DNA from: Datnioides undecimradiatus
Lineage: Eukaryota; Chordata; Actinopteri; Lobotiformes; Datnioididae
Length of the DNA stretch: 64,000 nt
Direction: 5' to 3'
Assembly (NCBI GenBank): GCA_008933995.1
Contig: WARS01000010.1
Span: 7,977,001 to 8,041,000 of the forward strand
Shown here: positions 1 to 20,195 of the stretch, in pieces
How the letters are laid out: each line of letters begins with the position of its first letter
How positions within the stretch are numbered: position 1 is the stretch's first letter
Made by a program: the position numbers and the translations under genes
The notes under the pieces: generated by a model
The model's input: only the letters and a program-made list of their open reading frames with translations
What the model was told of the DNA's origin: nothing
Databases searched by the model: none

Positions 1-2219
1 CACCCTGCTTCTCCAGTCGACGCTCAAGCCAGGCTTCCCAGAGTGAGGGTACGATGGCAGCTGCCCATCACCGCCGCCTCCACAACCTTAGCTCCACTGA
101 CTCTTACGACCCTATCTCCACTGATGCCTCCCGCCGGTCCAGTGAGGCAAGCCAGTATGGAGGTGGGGCAGGAGGAGGATGTGGTGGTATACTCTCAGGT
201 GGGGGCTGTGGAGGTGTTGGAGGAGTAGGTGTTGGAGGAGGAGGAGGGGGGTCACGGGGGATGCTGAACTTAACCCCAGCACAGCACTACCACCTGAAAG
301 CCAAGTATGCAGCAGCAACTGGCGGTCCACCTCCCACTCCTCTACCCAACATGGAGCGCATGAGCTTGAAGACTCGCATGGCCATGATGGATGAGGGTGG
401 TAGTAATCACTCTTTGCCACCTTTAGTCAGGCCACATCGCTGTGGTGATGGCACTAACGGGTACTCCAATGGGTATATCGGGCATGCAGGTTACAGGAGG
501 AGGGTCCTCTATCCTGGCGAGGGACCACTGAATGGAAACCGCAGGGCCAGTGATCCAGTGCGGACGCAGGTTTCTGATGTTTGCAATCTGCCCCCAGTGC
601 AACGCTTCAACAGCCTTAACAACCTCCACCCTCTTCCACCTCTGTCTCATCATTCTACACCTGAAACTCGCAATTTTAGCCTACAGAACTACACTCGCTC
701 AGAGAGCAACCTGCAGAGAGGCCTGCAGCATTCACCGTACAACCCTAGCATTGCAGAACATGCAGCCTTAGAAGCCCTGGCCATGGAAGATGATGGGGAG
801 GCTGGCCTGTTGCTTGGGGATGAGGATATGCTACCAGATGACCTGGTGCAGTATCTGCACTCCCAGGTTCAGGTGGATGGTGGCTCCTACATGCACACTG
901 AGGACCAAATAGCTGCTAGCCAAAAGGACACCTCTCATCCATCTATGGAGGAAATAGAACAGAGCCAGATGTCAGGGTTGACTATGGCATTTCCTGGGTC
1001 CCACAGTCTCCATCACCACCAGATAGAAGAGCGGAAGAGCCCTAGTAAGCTTCCCATCCAGTGGAATGAAGTGAGCTCTGGAAGTGCTGACAGGTCGCCT
1101 CAGAGGGAACAAAACCAACAGATGCAGTGTGGAAGGTGGTCGGGCTCAGAACATGGGTCTGTATCTGCACCTTTTGGCAGGTTTGGAAACATGGTGGTTC
1201 AGCAGCAAGTGCCCCTTGATTTCCAGAACAGTTGTGGCCAAGCTAGTCAGTCTCAAAGTGCTTGCTGTGTCAACACTGTGGTGAAACTAGAGACATCGCC
1301 TAACTCCTGCATGGAGATGAGGGGTACTGGTCACAACTCTATGAACACCTTTGAAAGGCCTAACCTCTCACAGATCATTGATGGGCCTCTTCCGCAGGGC
1401 TTCAAACAGCAGGCCTCCAGTGGACCTCAAAAACAGAGCCACTTTAAGCAGAACCACAACAGTAGCACCTCTTGCCACGTTGGGAGCAACTTAGTCCTTA
1501 GCAGGGTCTCTATGGAAAACCTATCTAGCCTGTCCCAGGGAACTGCTTTACATCACAGTCGGCAGGTCCATGCTCCTCGCCCACCAATCAGTTGCAGGAA
1601 CATGGTCAGGAACCAGCAGTACCTCAATCTTGAGAACTCTGGTGAAATCCAGGCTAGTCTCAACCAGCAGCAACAACTGCAGAGAAGTGGGGACCACTGT
1701 TCCCTTGCGCATCAGGTATCTGGGCTGAAACTGGAGGCTCCAGATCATGGCTACTTAGAGCAGGGCTTTGGTGACTGCCTCTCTTATGAATCAGCGGATC
1801 ACAAGGCCTCTACGTTCCCTGCCCTGGAGGATCAGTGCTTATTAGACTCCATGGCTGAGTCTGTGGGGCAAGGTGGTGACAGTGGCAGCGGAAACTCAGT
1901 TGCTCTACTCTCCCCTGGTGCAGACCAGGTTACCAGCACGGTTGATGGCAATGTGCCTGTTGCATTAGATGAGGGGGTAAGTCTTGACTTTGGTGCCATA
2001 CTAGAGGATGGCTTTGACCAGGGTAGCCTGGTCTCAGGGGTGTTGAGTCCCTCCATCTTCCAGGGTCTGTCTAGGACCTCATCGCGCCTCACCACCCCTC
2101 GAGTATCTGCGGCCTTCCACAGTGTGGCCCCTGGCCTAAACAACATGGCAATTGGAGACATGAGCTCTCTCCTCACCACTCTGGCTGAGGAGAGCAAGTT
2201 CCTGGCTATCATGCAGTAG
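1..2219 (+). CDS. gli3: GLI-family zinc-finger transcription factor, C-terminal part (gli3), partial
   Basis: This is the 3' end of the last coding exon of a GLI transcription factor, a nuclear effector of Hedgehog signalling. The frame is open from base 3 and has no start in the window, so the repressor domain and five zinc fingers lie to the left. The ATG at 54 is internal: the codons before it already encode an RRSSQASQ block. Visible are repeated PKA/GSK3/CK1-type sites (RRSSEASQ near 132-155, RRASDPVR at 540-563), the LTPAQ...KYAAATGGPPPTPLP block, a QWNEVSSGSAD motif, and the transactivation segment LDFGAIL (1983-2003, FxxPhiPhi type). The end reads NMAIGDMSSLLT...AEESKFLAIMQ and stops with TAG at 2217. 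From memory, the LQNYTR block, the SGSAD motif and the terminal Met-Gln favour GLI3 over GLI2. Odd: a Gly/Cys-rich insertion at about 165-258. The GLI family is certain; the GLI3 paralogue call is likely. Confidence 0.9.
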   Translation, partial: PCFSSRRSSQASQSEGTMAAAHHRRLHNLSSTDSYDPISTDASRRSSEASQYGGGAGGGCGGILSGGGCGGVGGVGVGGGGGGSRGMLNLTPAQHYHLKAKYAAATGGPPPTPLPNMERMSLKTRMAMMDEGGSNHSLPPLVRPHRCGDGTNGYSNGYIGHAGYRRRVLYPGEGPLNGNRRASDPVRTQVSDVCNLPPVQRFNSLNNLHPLPPLSHHSTPETRNFSLQNYTRSESNLQRGLQHSPYNPSIAEHAALEALAMEDDGEAGLLLGDEDMLPDDLVQYLHSQVQVDGGSYMHTEDQIAASQKDTSHPSMEEIEQSQMSGLTMAFPGSHSLHHHQIEERKSPSKLPIQWNEVSSGSADRSPQREQNQQMQCGRWSGSEHGSVSAPFGRFGNMVVQQQVPLDFQNSCGQASQSQSACCVNTVVKLETSPNSCMEMRGTGHNSMNTFERPNLSQIIDGPLPQGFKQQASSGPQKQSHFKQNHNSSTSCHVGSNLVLSRVSMENLSSLSQGTALHHSRQVHAPRPPISCRNMVRNQQYLNLENSGEIQASLNQQQQLQRSGDHCSLAHQVSGLKLEAPDHGYLEQGFGDCLSYESADHKASTFPALEDQCLLDSMAESVGQGGDSGSGNSVALLSPGADQVTSTVDGNVPVALDEGVSLDFGAILEDGFDQGSLVSGVLSPSIFQGLSRTSSRLTTPRVSAAFHSVAPGLNNMAIGDMSSLLTTLAEESKFLAIMQ

Positions 2220-4045
2220 CTGCTTTCTCTCTCTCAGCTTTCTCCTCCCTTAGGAAAAATGGAAAAAAGGAAGAGAAAAACTCTGGTGTATGTGAAGATT
2301 AAGACCAAAGTGGCAATTATGAGAACTTTATTATGTACTTAAAGTGTTGTGGAATAGGCAGTTGCCAACCCAATTTATTTTGTAAAAATGTCATCCCACA
2401 CAGACATGGGATGTATCAAAGTTATGTATAGATAAATAGTTATATTCCTTTTCTGGAATGTAGGCTATTTTTGGAAGCTCTTCTCTTTTTATTATGTGAT
2501 GGTGAGCAAAAGCTCACTTCATTAAAACAGTATTCTGTGTATTGTCACTGTTTTGCTGTACACACTGATGGTAAAAAAAAATGCATGTATTCAAAGTAAA
2601 ACATGAACACTGTCTATATAAGTACATAGACTAGCCCATGTGCCAAGTATCTACCGTTCTAATCCTACAGGTACAAAGCCGCTAAATCCATTCTTAACAC
2701 AGCAGGTCAGACATGGGTCATTAGTTTAAAAGGCCCTGACGATAACTTTATATATCATAGGTTTTAATAGGTGTTGTATTTACATATGTTGTCATTTTTG
2801 TTTGTGTTACTTTTGTGAATCTGTAAATGTTTCAGTGCTTCTAAGTTTTACCGAGTGGTGTTTTTTTGTCAAGAGTAACTGCGGTATGGTATCGAGTTTA
2901 AAAAATGGACACATCCGAGTCTTCAAAGCACCGTAGATAGTTGTCTACTTGATATCTAAATGGCTCAGTTTAGTTAGTCTGCTAAGGTACTCGCCAGTGT
3001 ATATAACAGTGTTTTTATATTCTGTTTGTGGTAATCTTGATTATTGACGTTGATTGCACGGTTGCTTGGAGCTGATATGAACATGGACATTTTTTCCTTG
3101 ATGATCAAAGGTCCCATTTGGTGCTTTATGTATGCTCACATAAACTGATATGAGTACTTCATGTTTTGAATCTGTCTTAATGACCAGCAGTGGTCTGCAG
3201 CACATGAACCTCCCTCTTATGATGATAAATGCTGTAAAAGTGATGTGTTTCATAGGAAGTCATCTGTATTGTTTTCTCCAAAGCTCTTAAATTCAGAATG
3301 TGTACTGCCATCAAGTATTGCAGTGACTTTGTCAACAGTGTTAGTATTGCCTTGCAGTCTTTTGTGACTGAACACAGAATATTGAGTAGTTTACCTTTTA
3401 TTCAGCAATGAGGTACAAATTGTTTTATTGTTCTTTGGTACTTTTGTCATTTTTGTAGCTGTGCATTGATTGTGGGGTTTTTTTGTTTGTTTTTTTCCCA
3501 AAAAAGTAGAAATCATTTCCTTTGAAGGAGGGAAATTACATTGAGGTATGTGCCTTATAAGTATCTGCCTGTCAGTAAAGAGAAAGAGATCACTGCCAAT
3601 CTTCCATTGTGAATTATGAAAAAATTAAAGATAAACATTTAAAGTGTCTCATGAGACCTGAAAAAAGATGAAATGACAAAACATTTATATAAGAAAAGTC
3701 TGAATATTAGAAAAGTTAAGATTTGCGAAATGCATTCTACTTTTCTTTAATTTTGTTGTTTTTTTATGTTTTCACATTTATTGTGCTCTTTTATATATAA
3801 TGTGTAAATATAATACTCTTTCTGTAGGTTTAGCAGAGGAAATGGGGAGTATCCTGGGGCCAATAAAGAACTGACTTTGAAAGCAGGGATTCCCAGGCCC
3901 TGGGTAGAGGCCAGACAGATCTGGCTCAGAGCGGAGCTTCAAGGGCCCAGCACTGCCCGTCCGCCAGAAGAGCCACTTTGCTCTTTTATAACTGACTACA
4001 AATGTTTGTATGGTTTTAATAAAAATGGAAATTATATTTTAAGTC
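2220..4045 (+). other. gli3: gli3 3' untranslated region
   Basis: AT-rich sequence with no sustained coding frame follows the gli3 stop. AATAAA signals occur at 3862-3867 and 4018-4023. The second is followed by a T-rich stretch suited to a downstream element, so I place the main transcript end near 4040. The short ORF at 3877-4083 runs across these signals and is not a gene. The true end needs transcript data. Confidence 0.6.
4018..4023 (+). terminator. gli3 polyadenylation signal (AATAAA)
   Basis: A canonical AATAAA lies about 1.8 kb past the gli3 stop and is followed by TTTTAAGTCTC and TTTCTTTTTT tracts. A second candidate is at 3862-3867. Confidence 0.5.
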
Positions 4046-5110
4046 TCTTTTCTTTTTTATATGCTGACTTTGATAATATATGAAATGTAGTGGTTTGAAC
4101 TGTGGGTTCATTTCTATGGAGACATCCCAAGGTAGAGGATAAATTGAATAACTGCTTCTATACTTGTGCACACTATAAAACAAACCACGTGCAAAGAAAC
4201 CACAGTATTTATGACAAAGTTGACTAAATGACTAAAGTTATTTTGATTTTTTTGGTAATAAACGCCTCTCCTTAAAAATAAAACACAAAGTTCCAAAATC
4301 AGTCAGTCAGTAACTTCAATCATGGAGAGCATGTAGTGCTTCTAATGCCCTCATCTGATCATAACAAGAAATTACAATCACATTGGAAGGCTTGCGCTAC
4401 GCAATGTGAATTTCATCCTCGAGAAGCTGATGGCATGGTTATAACTTATTTGTTTGCTTGTGTATTCACATTGAAAGTAGTCAAGCCCTCATCTCTGTAC
4501 GCCAAGATTAAAGGCAGTAGGTGTTAGTGTCCCCGCTCATTCACAGACATCTTCACCTGTGGTTATTCCGCTATACTCCGCATGTATTTACAGGCCCTCT
4601 AAGGCTGATAGCCCATCGGCTCATATCAGAAGTTCTTTTAACACGCTTCAGGCAAGCACGGAGAGCCCTTGCATCACCCCTTAACTTTCCAGATGGAGAA
4701 AAATGAGACTCCATTCAAAGTGACTACCATTATGCTTTATAGAAGCTCAACACAAGTGCAATCATGTGGTGGATATGAAGGGCACAGTTAGACTTTCCTC
4801 TGCAGAGAGGGAACAGGATGTTGTAGATTGTTCCAACTGGAGACAGGCTGGACCATTTAAAAAAAAAAAAATGCTGCTGAGGCTACAGCAATATCCCTTT
4901 TTCACTTTCTCGCCATCGTCAGATTGCACTTGGTGGGTATTCTAAATAGAGATAGCTAACATTCACATCTGTACACATCCCCTGACTGTTTCGTTACCTA
5001 TCCAACACTTATCAAGTTTATATAAATCGAGCTTTTGATAAACGGTGTACGGAACAAAATGCCATTTGCCATGTCAGTACGTTGGGGATAGAATGAAGAA
5101 AGGGGTTTCG
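4046..5110. other. Intergenic spacer between convergent gli3 and prpf4b
   Basis: About 1 kb lies between the two predicted polyadenylation regions. I see only short ORFs with no recognisable protein, an A-run at 4859-4870 and unremarkable mixed sequence. No gene, RNA or clear repeat can be supported. Confidence 0.55.
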
Positions 5111-6122
5111 GTATACAATAGGAAACATTTTATTACTAAAAAGTTGTCTCATACTGAAGGTGCGCTTTCAGCAGCGTTTCCACAACTATTCTTTATTGAA
5201 ATCACAAGATTTGTTTTTTTACCACTTAATGGGGAAAAAAAAAACTAATCACACGTGAAATGACAGTAACTGTGAACTATATACAACAATGGGAGAGGAG
5301 GGTCACAGGTGTGGCTTCAACAGGCCAGCATTGTTTGGTGTTTTAACACACTAGGCTCATACTGGAGGCACTTGAATGTGAGAGCCTTAAGAGCCAGGAC
5401 CAAGCCAGAGTGCTGGAGGGAGAGGAAGGTAAAAAACATGGAAATGTCCAGCAACAGAAAACAATGACTACCTGCTTAAAAAAAAAAAAAAAACTTGTTC
5501 AAGGAGTACATAATGTGCATCTATTCCTTCTGCTCAGACCTCAAGGCCTGAAGACTTTGTTAGAAGTGGGTGGGTGGGGGTCGCTGTCACATGTGGGACA
5601 CTGATGCACATACAGAGCATTTACACAGGCCTGCACCACAGAAATCTAGAGCACATAGGGTGCACATTCAAAAGCATGCATCGCCCCACAATGGGAACTG
5701 TGGTTAAAAAAGATGATGTATTGAGACATCTGCAACTACAACATAACTCAACTGTCTGCTGCTTGAGATTGTTAATGCAATAGACATACAGTATTTACAG
5801 GAATTATATCTTTCTTTAAAATATCTGTCACTCCAATGCCAGTTAAATTAAAAAGAAAGTCCATAACTGCATTGCAGGGTATGAGGGAAAGTTTACAATG
5901 ATAAATCGCAAAATCAATGTCTTCAAGAATGGCTACCATTTCAATGATCTATTTACAATAAAACAGTTATGTATCCATAAACAAAATAAAGTTGAGGAAG
6001 AACAAAAATCCATGACATTCTGATTAGAAGTCTGTGGGTTGGCTGCCTCACTGCAGAGTTCCTGTCAGAGCTGGTTTAGTGGTTGGTTCTGTCTGCTCTG
6101 GGAGTGTGTGGTGTTCAGGGTG
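5110..6122 (-). other. prpf4b: prpf4b 3' untranslated region
   Basis: Read on the minus strand, this follows the prpf4b TGA (6125-6123). Minus-strand AATAAA signals appear as TTTATT at 5192-5197 and 5129-5134, so transcripts probably end near 5110-5175. ORFs on either strand here have no recognisable protein character. Confidence 0.6.
5129..5134 (-). terminator. prpf4b polyadenylation signal (AATAAA on minus strand)
   Basis: TTTATT on the plus strand is AATAAA on the gene strand, about 1 kb past the stop. An alternative is at 5192-5197. Neither has a strong downstream GU-rich tract, so which is used is uncertain. Confidence 0.4.
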
Positions 6123-14532
<8,410 letters not shown>

Positions 14533-15059
14533 TTTCCTCAGCTGAGGGCCCTTTTCTTCTTCGATAATGTGTTTGACTACAGAAGTGCATCCATATCAAA
14601 ACGCCACCATGCCCTCTGTTGTGCCGGCGGAGCACTGCAATCAGGAAGTGCGCACTGAAAAGCCTGTTTTGTCCACCAGGGTGTATGCACGCGTAACTTT
14701 TCAGGCCAGCATCTGGGTTTACAACAGCACTCACGTTGGTTTATTAACGCAACAGGAAGTTTTGATAAATAAGATGACAGCTAATAAGAACTGAAAGGAT
14801 GATGCCAACTGACCTGAGCCAAAGTAAGGTAAAATACTGCAGAAACAAACAGTTCTTTTCTTGGTTGTTTATAATTAAAAAAAATTGATCTGTTAATTCT
14901 AATATCTTGTATCTAGTGTGTGTTACTGTGTTTAACTCTGAACGTTTGCTCCAGGAGCCTTGGATGCAGCTTGAGAGACAGCTACAAAAAAAAGAGAGAA
15001 AATCAGAGAAGGGTAGGTTTTCAGTTTTCAGGATGTAGCTCAGTTTGCTTATACCACAG

Positions 15060-15345
15060 GATGGCCCTGAAAGTCAATTAGTGGATCATGTGGTTTTGGG
15101 GCCCCCTCCTGCACCATAGGATGCACATGAGGGTTGTGCTCTTCACTGTGCCCCATTGGTATGCGTAACAAAAATGCTCCTTCATTGCTTGATTTAAATG
15201 TTCTCTCCTCCAGCACTTGTATTGTAAGAACAAGACCAGCAACTTGTTGATTTTAACTGCATTGGGGGGTGCACCAAAAAGTATAATGGGCAAAAACACA
15301 TGATGGCATATAGAGCGCATGTTGTTCCTCCGTACCATAGACTGT
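15060..15345. repeat. Possible dispersed repeat (unclassified)
   Basis: A GC-richer block with GGGGCCCCCTCCTGCACC and GGGGGGTGCACC segments sits in otherwise AT-rich spacer. Its style resembles interspersed fish repeats I have seen, but the family cannot be named. The minus-strand 86-aa ORF across it has no recognisable motif. Confidence 0.25.
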
Positions 15346-18300
15346 AACTGTACTTTATTGCAAAAGGAATTTATCTCACATCATATGCAATATGAATGTT
15401 TTTACCCATTATTTTTTGTATTTCATTGATCTGATGTTAAACTCTCCTGCTGCTTCAATTGTATTCCATTCAACCGTAACCTGTCTGATCAGTTTAACAA
15501 AAAATAATTTATTGATACATTGATACAATATTGCATTCCTTTTATCCTGTATATGATTAATTAAATAGCACACTCAGAGGAGGAAAAAGACCTTTCCAAA
15601 TAAGTACTTGCAGAAAAGTTTAATTTTTGGCAGAATTAAATCATTCTGGCCTATATTCATAATATGCATTTGTCAGTATTGTACAACAGACTCTAAAAGT
15701 AATATCATAATCTGAAGGCAAAATTCACTTTCTCACCAACTCAGCCAGCCAAGCGAAAAACTAATATTTAACTACTGAAGCATCTTGTTGTTCGAAACAC
15801 CAAGCAAAAGATTTAATCTGGATTGAAAATTGTTATTGCAGCCTTATGCTACTCATCACAACTGCTGAAACACACCAATGCAAAGAACAGGTTCATCTCC
15901 AGAGATGTTTATCCTACTCAGAAGAGAAACCACAAAATGTGATTGCTTACTAGAGAGGGTAACGACACCAAGCTCTACATCTGATTTAGTGAGTTGCCTC
16001 ATACAAAATTTAACACATAATCAGACAGATCTGAGATGCTATGCTGTAAAGCAAAAAGTTGCAAAAAATGTCAGAACTAAGCAGTTGCCTGTAACACTGC
16101 TCAGTGAAATCACATGACATTCAAGGATGCAAGAGCATTCAAAGGATGGTTATTATCCACACTTGACAGTTTTATATGAAGCAGTAAATCGTGTTATTGT
16201 GAGGCACCTGTGGTTGCTTATTCAGAGCAGTGTGAGAGTAATGGAGGCGTCTAGATATAACAGCATTAATGTTGACATCCTGGCAGATGGGACGAGTGCT
16301 TTTGGCAGATGACAGCACCTGCAGGTGTTATCATTATCATCATGTGTTTTAATGACATCTTGCTTGGTGTAGGCTAGACTGAAAATTGTGAAACACTTAC
16401 TTTGAATCAGTTTTAGATTATATAGCTGTTTATATAGAAAATAACCTATATAAAAGTCTAATCTAATCTGTTTTTTTTTTTTTGCTTGAGCCCATCTGAT
16501 ATAAATAATATAATATATGTACAGGAGGCAGTAACTCAGAGTCTGATCTATAGTGTATCTCAGAGTTTTATGTTAAATTTGCAAGCTCGAGGTCTCACCA
16601 CAGATTAAAGTGTCGCTCATGGAGGCATTAGCTATTCCATTAGCTGAGACCTCTGTCCCAGTGTGCCCAGTAAATCACTGCTGTGCAATCTGGACAAGAT
16701 GCTGACTGTGTGTCATACAGTGTATGATTTATAATGTTGACCAGGTTGTAAAAATGAAGCTTTTGTTAGTGCAAAATAAGCTTTTTTTTCAACTTGTAGA
16801 GAACAAACGGCTATACATCAAATACAAGAGTCTACTCTGAAAGTGCTAAACCTTAAATGGTTCCCCATCAAACCACAAATTTGGACTTAAAGAGGAAAAT
16901 ATGTGAATTGGTGAGATTTAGAGGAGCTGTTTGGTAGATTTCTTTGTTACATTTGAACTTGGTTTGTGTCAGCTGTTTGCTACATTTGAGTCACTATGCT
17001 CAGCTGAGTTAACTGTCTTGTTCCCAAAACTATAGCAAGTCCATTAATTAATGCTTCTTTACGAACTCATTATGTGAGGTCAAACATTTGAACACACAAA
17101 ACTTTATTTAAATTTCCACTGAAGATCCCATGTGTCCTGTATGTCAGCCTGAGGTTTATGGGCAATGTGCATAAATAGATTTCAGGAATGTGATGTAATC
17201 ATGCAGCCATTAAACAACTTAGATTTGTATATTTTATTTACAGTAAGCGGGATCATCTAGCATAACAAAGACAATACATGCACACACGTGTACAGTTTAT
17301 GTTTATTAAATGTCAGACTGTCTGCAATGTAGAGAAAGTCTCTAAATGAAAGGAAATGAAGGCGTAAATTCTAAACCTTAAGGTGTTGTATTGTATTTGT
17401 GAACATAAGCAAGAACTAGCTGAAATTACAATAATTAACATTAACATTACTCAGTGTCAGGTATTTGCCATAGTGTAGAAAGCAGACAGAACTGTTTATA
17501 CAGCAAGAACTGTGATAGAATTATTGACGGAGTAACACTCACAGAGCCAACAACTCGAATTTCTTGATGCCCCAAACCTGCTCATCTGATTTATGAGTCT
17601 TGTAGCTAGAACTTGGATTTCCATAGAGAGAAAATAAAGCGGGCAGACGTCAGGTCTGCCCCCACTCTTAAAGGGCCTCTGCTCTCCAGGCTTCACTGGA
17701 GACACAATAAGGATAGAGCCATAAAACATGAAGTCCAACAGATGCGCAGTGAAGACAACCACAGTCCATTATAAAGCCTGTTAAAAACACTCAGGCAGTT
17801 TGCTAACCCACTGTCACCTCAGCCCCTGCACTCTTCATTGGGTTTTGTCTGCTGATGTGGATGAGGACAAAGTTATGGCCCAGAATAAAGCTCTGCCATA
17901 GCTCACATTGCTTCTCAATGAAAAGGGAACGCCTGCTTCCATCAACGCAGATGTTCTTTGTTCCCTCACAGTTTTGTCTTTCTTTTTTCTACCTTCCTGA
18001 GCAGTTTTGCTTTTATGAGACTCTGATGTTTGATTCTCTGAAAGAGCAGGGGCTGGCATAGGATTTACAAGTGCAAAGAGGCAGGTTTGGGAGTACAACC
18101 TAAGCATATGGCCTTGTCAGCAGCTGAAATTTATACTTGCTTTAAGGGAAGGGATGAGGAAGTGTCATGGATTGAGAGCAACTGTTGCAGAGCTGAAACT
18201 AGCGATTATTTCTCTCTTGTCATCACAGGTGATTTTAATGTAGATGACTGATGCTATTTTAATTTGGGGCATGGTGCTTGATTGAAGACATGTGTGTTCA

Positions 18301-19389
18301 ATCAAGCACACCATCTCTGCAGGTCTGGGGTGTGGCAGTTTTTGGAGTTGATTGGTTGACAAACAGGAGAAGTGGTGGCCTTTATTTTTCTACTTGGTTG
18401 CATAATTAAACATGGGTGTAAATTGTAACTTAGGCAATAATCAAGGCCCCAAATGTTAGTATTTAGCAATGCTGTAGGTCCACCACCCAGGGTAGAAGGT
18501 AAATATCCACCATATACTGGATATATAGTAGTTTGTTTTAAAGTGGTTTTTTTAATTTCAGAAAAGAGTTGTTATCATCCACATGCACAATATGGTACTC
18601 CCTCATTATACACTATTATAACTCTGTATGAACTTTGATTGAGAGTCAGGCAAGGAAATCTGTGGTAAAGATATATGGACCTCACTGCACATTCTACTGC
18701 AAATAGACACTTATTGGCAATGATGTGAGTAAAAAGGAAAGTCTCATATCTGTCTGCCAGGACACAGTAAGCTTCGCTTAGCATAAAGGCTGGAAGCAAG
18801 TCACCGTTCATTTCTTTTTTTTTATCCTGAGAGGACATCTGAGCACACACAACCGAACTATATCGTCTATCTGGTGACACACCAGTCTTTCAGCAAACAA
18901 ACCGACCCTGAATAATTCTTCTTGCTCTCCCCCCACTCCCACATAGTTTTGGCATTGGCTGTGTTGTAATGAGAGACAAATGTGTTTGGGATTCTGCATG
19001 AGAAAGCTTTTAAAGATGAGCCGGCAAAAGTCTATTTTTCCATTTAAAGTTTACTCTTTCAGAGGAATTATACTGGAATAGGGTATTGAGACAGAATGTG
19101 CTGACTCTGTAAATGTGGCCAAACCACAGATTGAAGCCCTGCTCAAAACAGACAGATCCTATTATTACACAGGGGGAGAAGGGGGTTTCTGATAATACTG
19201 AAGCGGTTTCTGTGTGTAATGCAATCATTCTTTAATCATTCAGGCTTTGAATGAAATGTGCAGCCTACAGCATCTCCACACTTTTAAAAAATCAAACTAT
19301 ATTGTCAGAAATAAATTAATAATTTCACAATAAGACACGCTCCATAGTTTAAACTTTTCAGTGACCTTAAACTTTAATTAATGTCTGTT

Positions 19390-19880
19390 AGATTAATAGT
19401 ATCCAGCTATTGGAGAGATTGCCTTGAATGCAGACATTCATTGTTCCCAGAAGGTGAATCATACTGGCATTAGTGATCATCTGATTTGGTAGCAGCATGA
19501 GATTGATGTATTTAGTTTTGAGTGAACTATTAAATGGATTGCCATAGTTTACAGTTTACAAAATTACAAATATTCATGGTGCCCAGAGGATGAATCCTAA
19601 TGTCTTTGGTTATGCACTGAATTATCATCTAGCACCATTACCAGGGCAGATTTTTTGGCATTTTGGTTATGACCAAACAGCTCTATCTAATAACAATTGT
19701 TGAAAAACAAATAATTGATTAACTAATTCATTCATTAATAATCGTCTTGTGCCAACGCTAATATGTTAAACTAAGGTGTTGAAAATTATAAACATTAAAC
19801 TTGCTAACAATGAGCATGTTAACATTGTACTTAGTATGGTGATGGTTTGAAGTTACAAAGATAAAACAAGGCTGTGAGAT
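19390..19880 (+). repeat. Teleost dispersed repeat, family 2, copy 1
   Basis: The sequence contains two related sub-units with the pattern GACATTCATTGTTCCCAGAA and ATTCATGGTGCCCAGAGGAT, each followed by GTGAATC or GATGAATC and separated by a TTTTGAGTGAA...GGATTGCCAT stretch. The same pattern occurs at 42640-43300. The repetition is read directly; the family name is unknown to me. Confidence 0.5.
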
Positions 19881-20165
19881 GCAGAGCTACTTTGAAACCA
19901 CAGATCATTTTTATCAATTAAACTTTATTAAATGGTGCCAAGAAACACAATTTTCAGAATAGATAGTCTTGATGAAGATGAATGACAGGAACATTTAAAC
20001 AAAATTTTAAAAAGAATCTTTATCAGACATTTCATTCATGCACGTCCAATAGATTGATTCTTTTATAACAACGTCTTTAGGCTAGCTGGCAATTTAGATT
20101 TCTCTTTTACCTTTTTATTGTGTCTCTGAAAGTCTGATGTTAGTCAGAGAACTGTAACTTTGTCA

Positions 20166-20195
20166 CCATCCACTGAGGTTGAACTCAGTGGATGG
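20166..20195. repeat. Perfect short inverted repeat (12-bp stem, 6-nt loop)
   Basis: CCATCCACTGAG at 20166-20177 and CTCAGTGGATGG at 20184-20195 are exact reverse complements around the loop GTTGAA. It is not part of any gene found here. Confidence 0.6.

Noticed and set aside
54..56. ATG at 54 as a gli3 start codon
   Set aside because: The frame is open upstream and encodes conserved GLI sequence (RRSSQASQ), so the ATG is an internal methionine.
15078..15338. 86-aa minus-strand ORF between prpf4b and pxdc1
   Set aside because: Covers a probable repeat; no known motif, no splice or promoter context.
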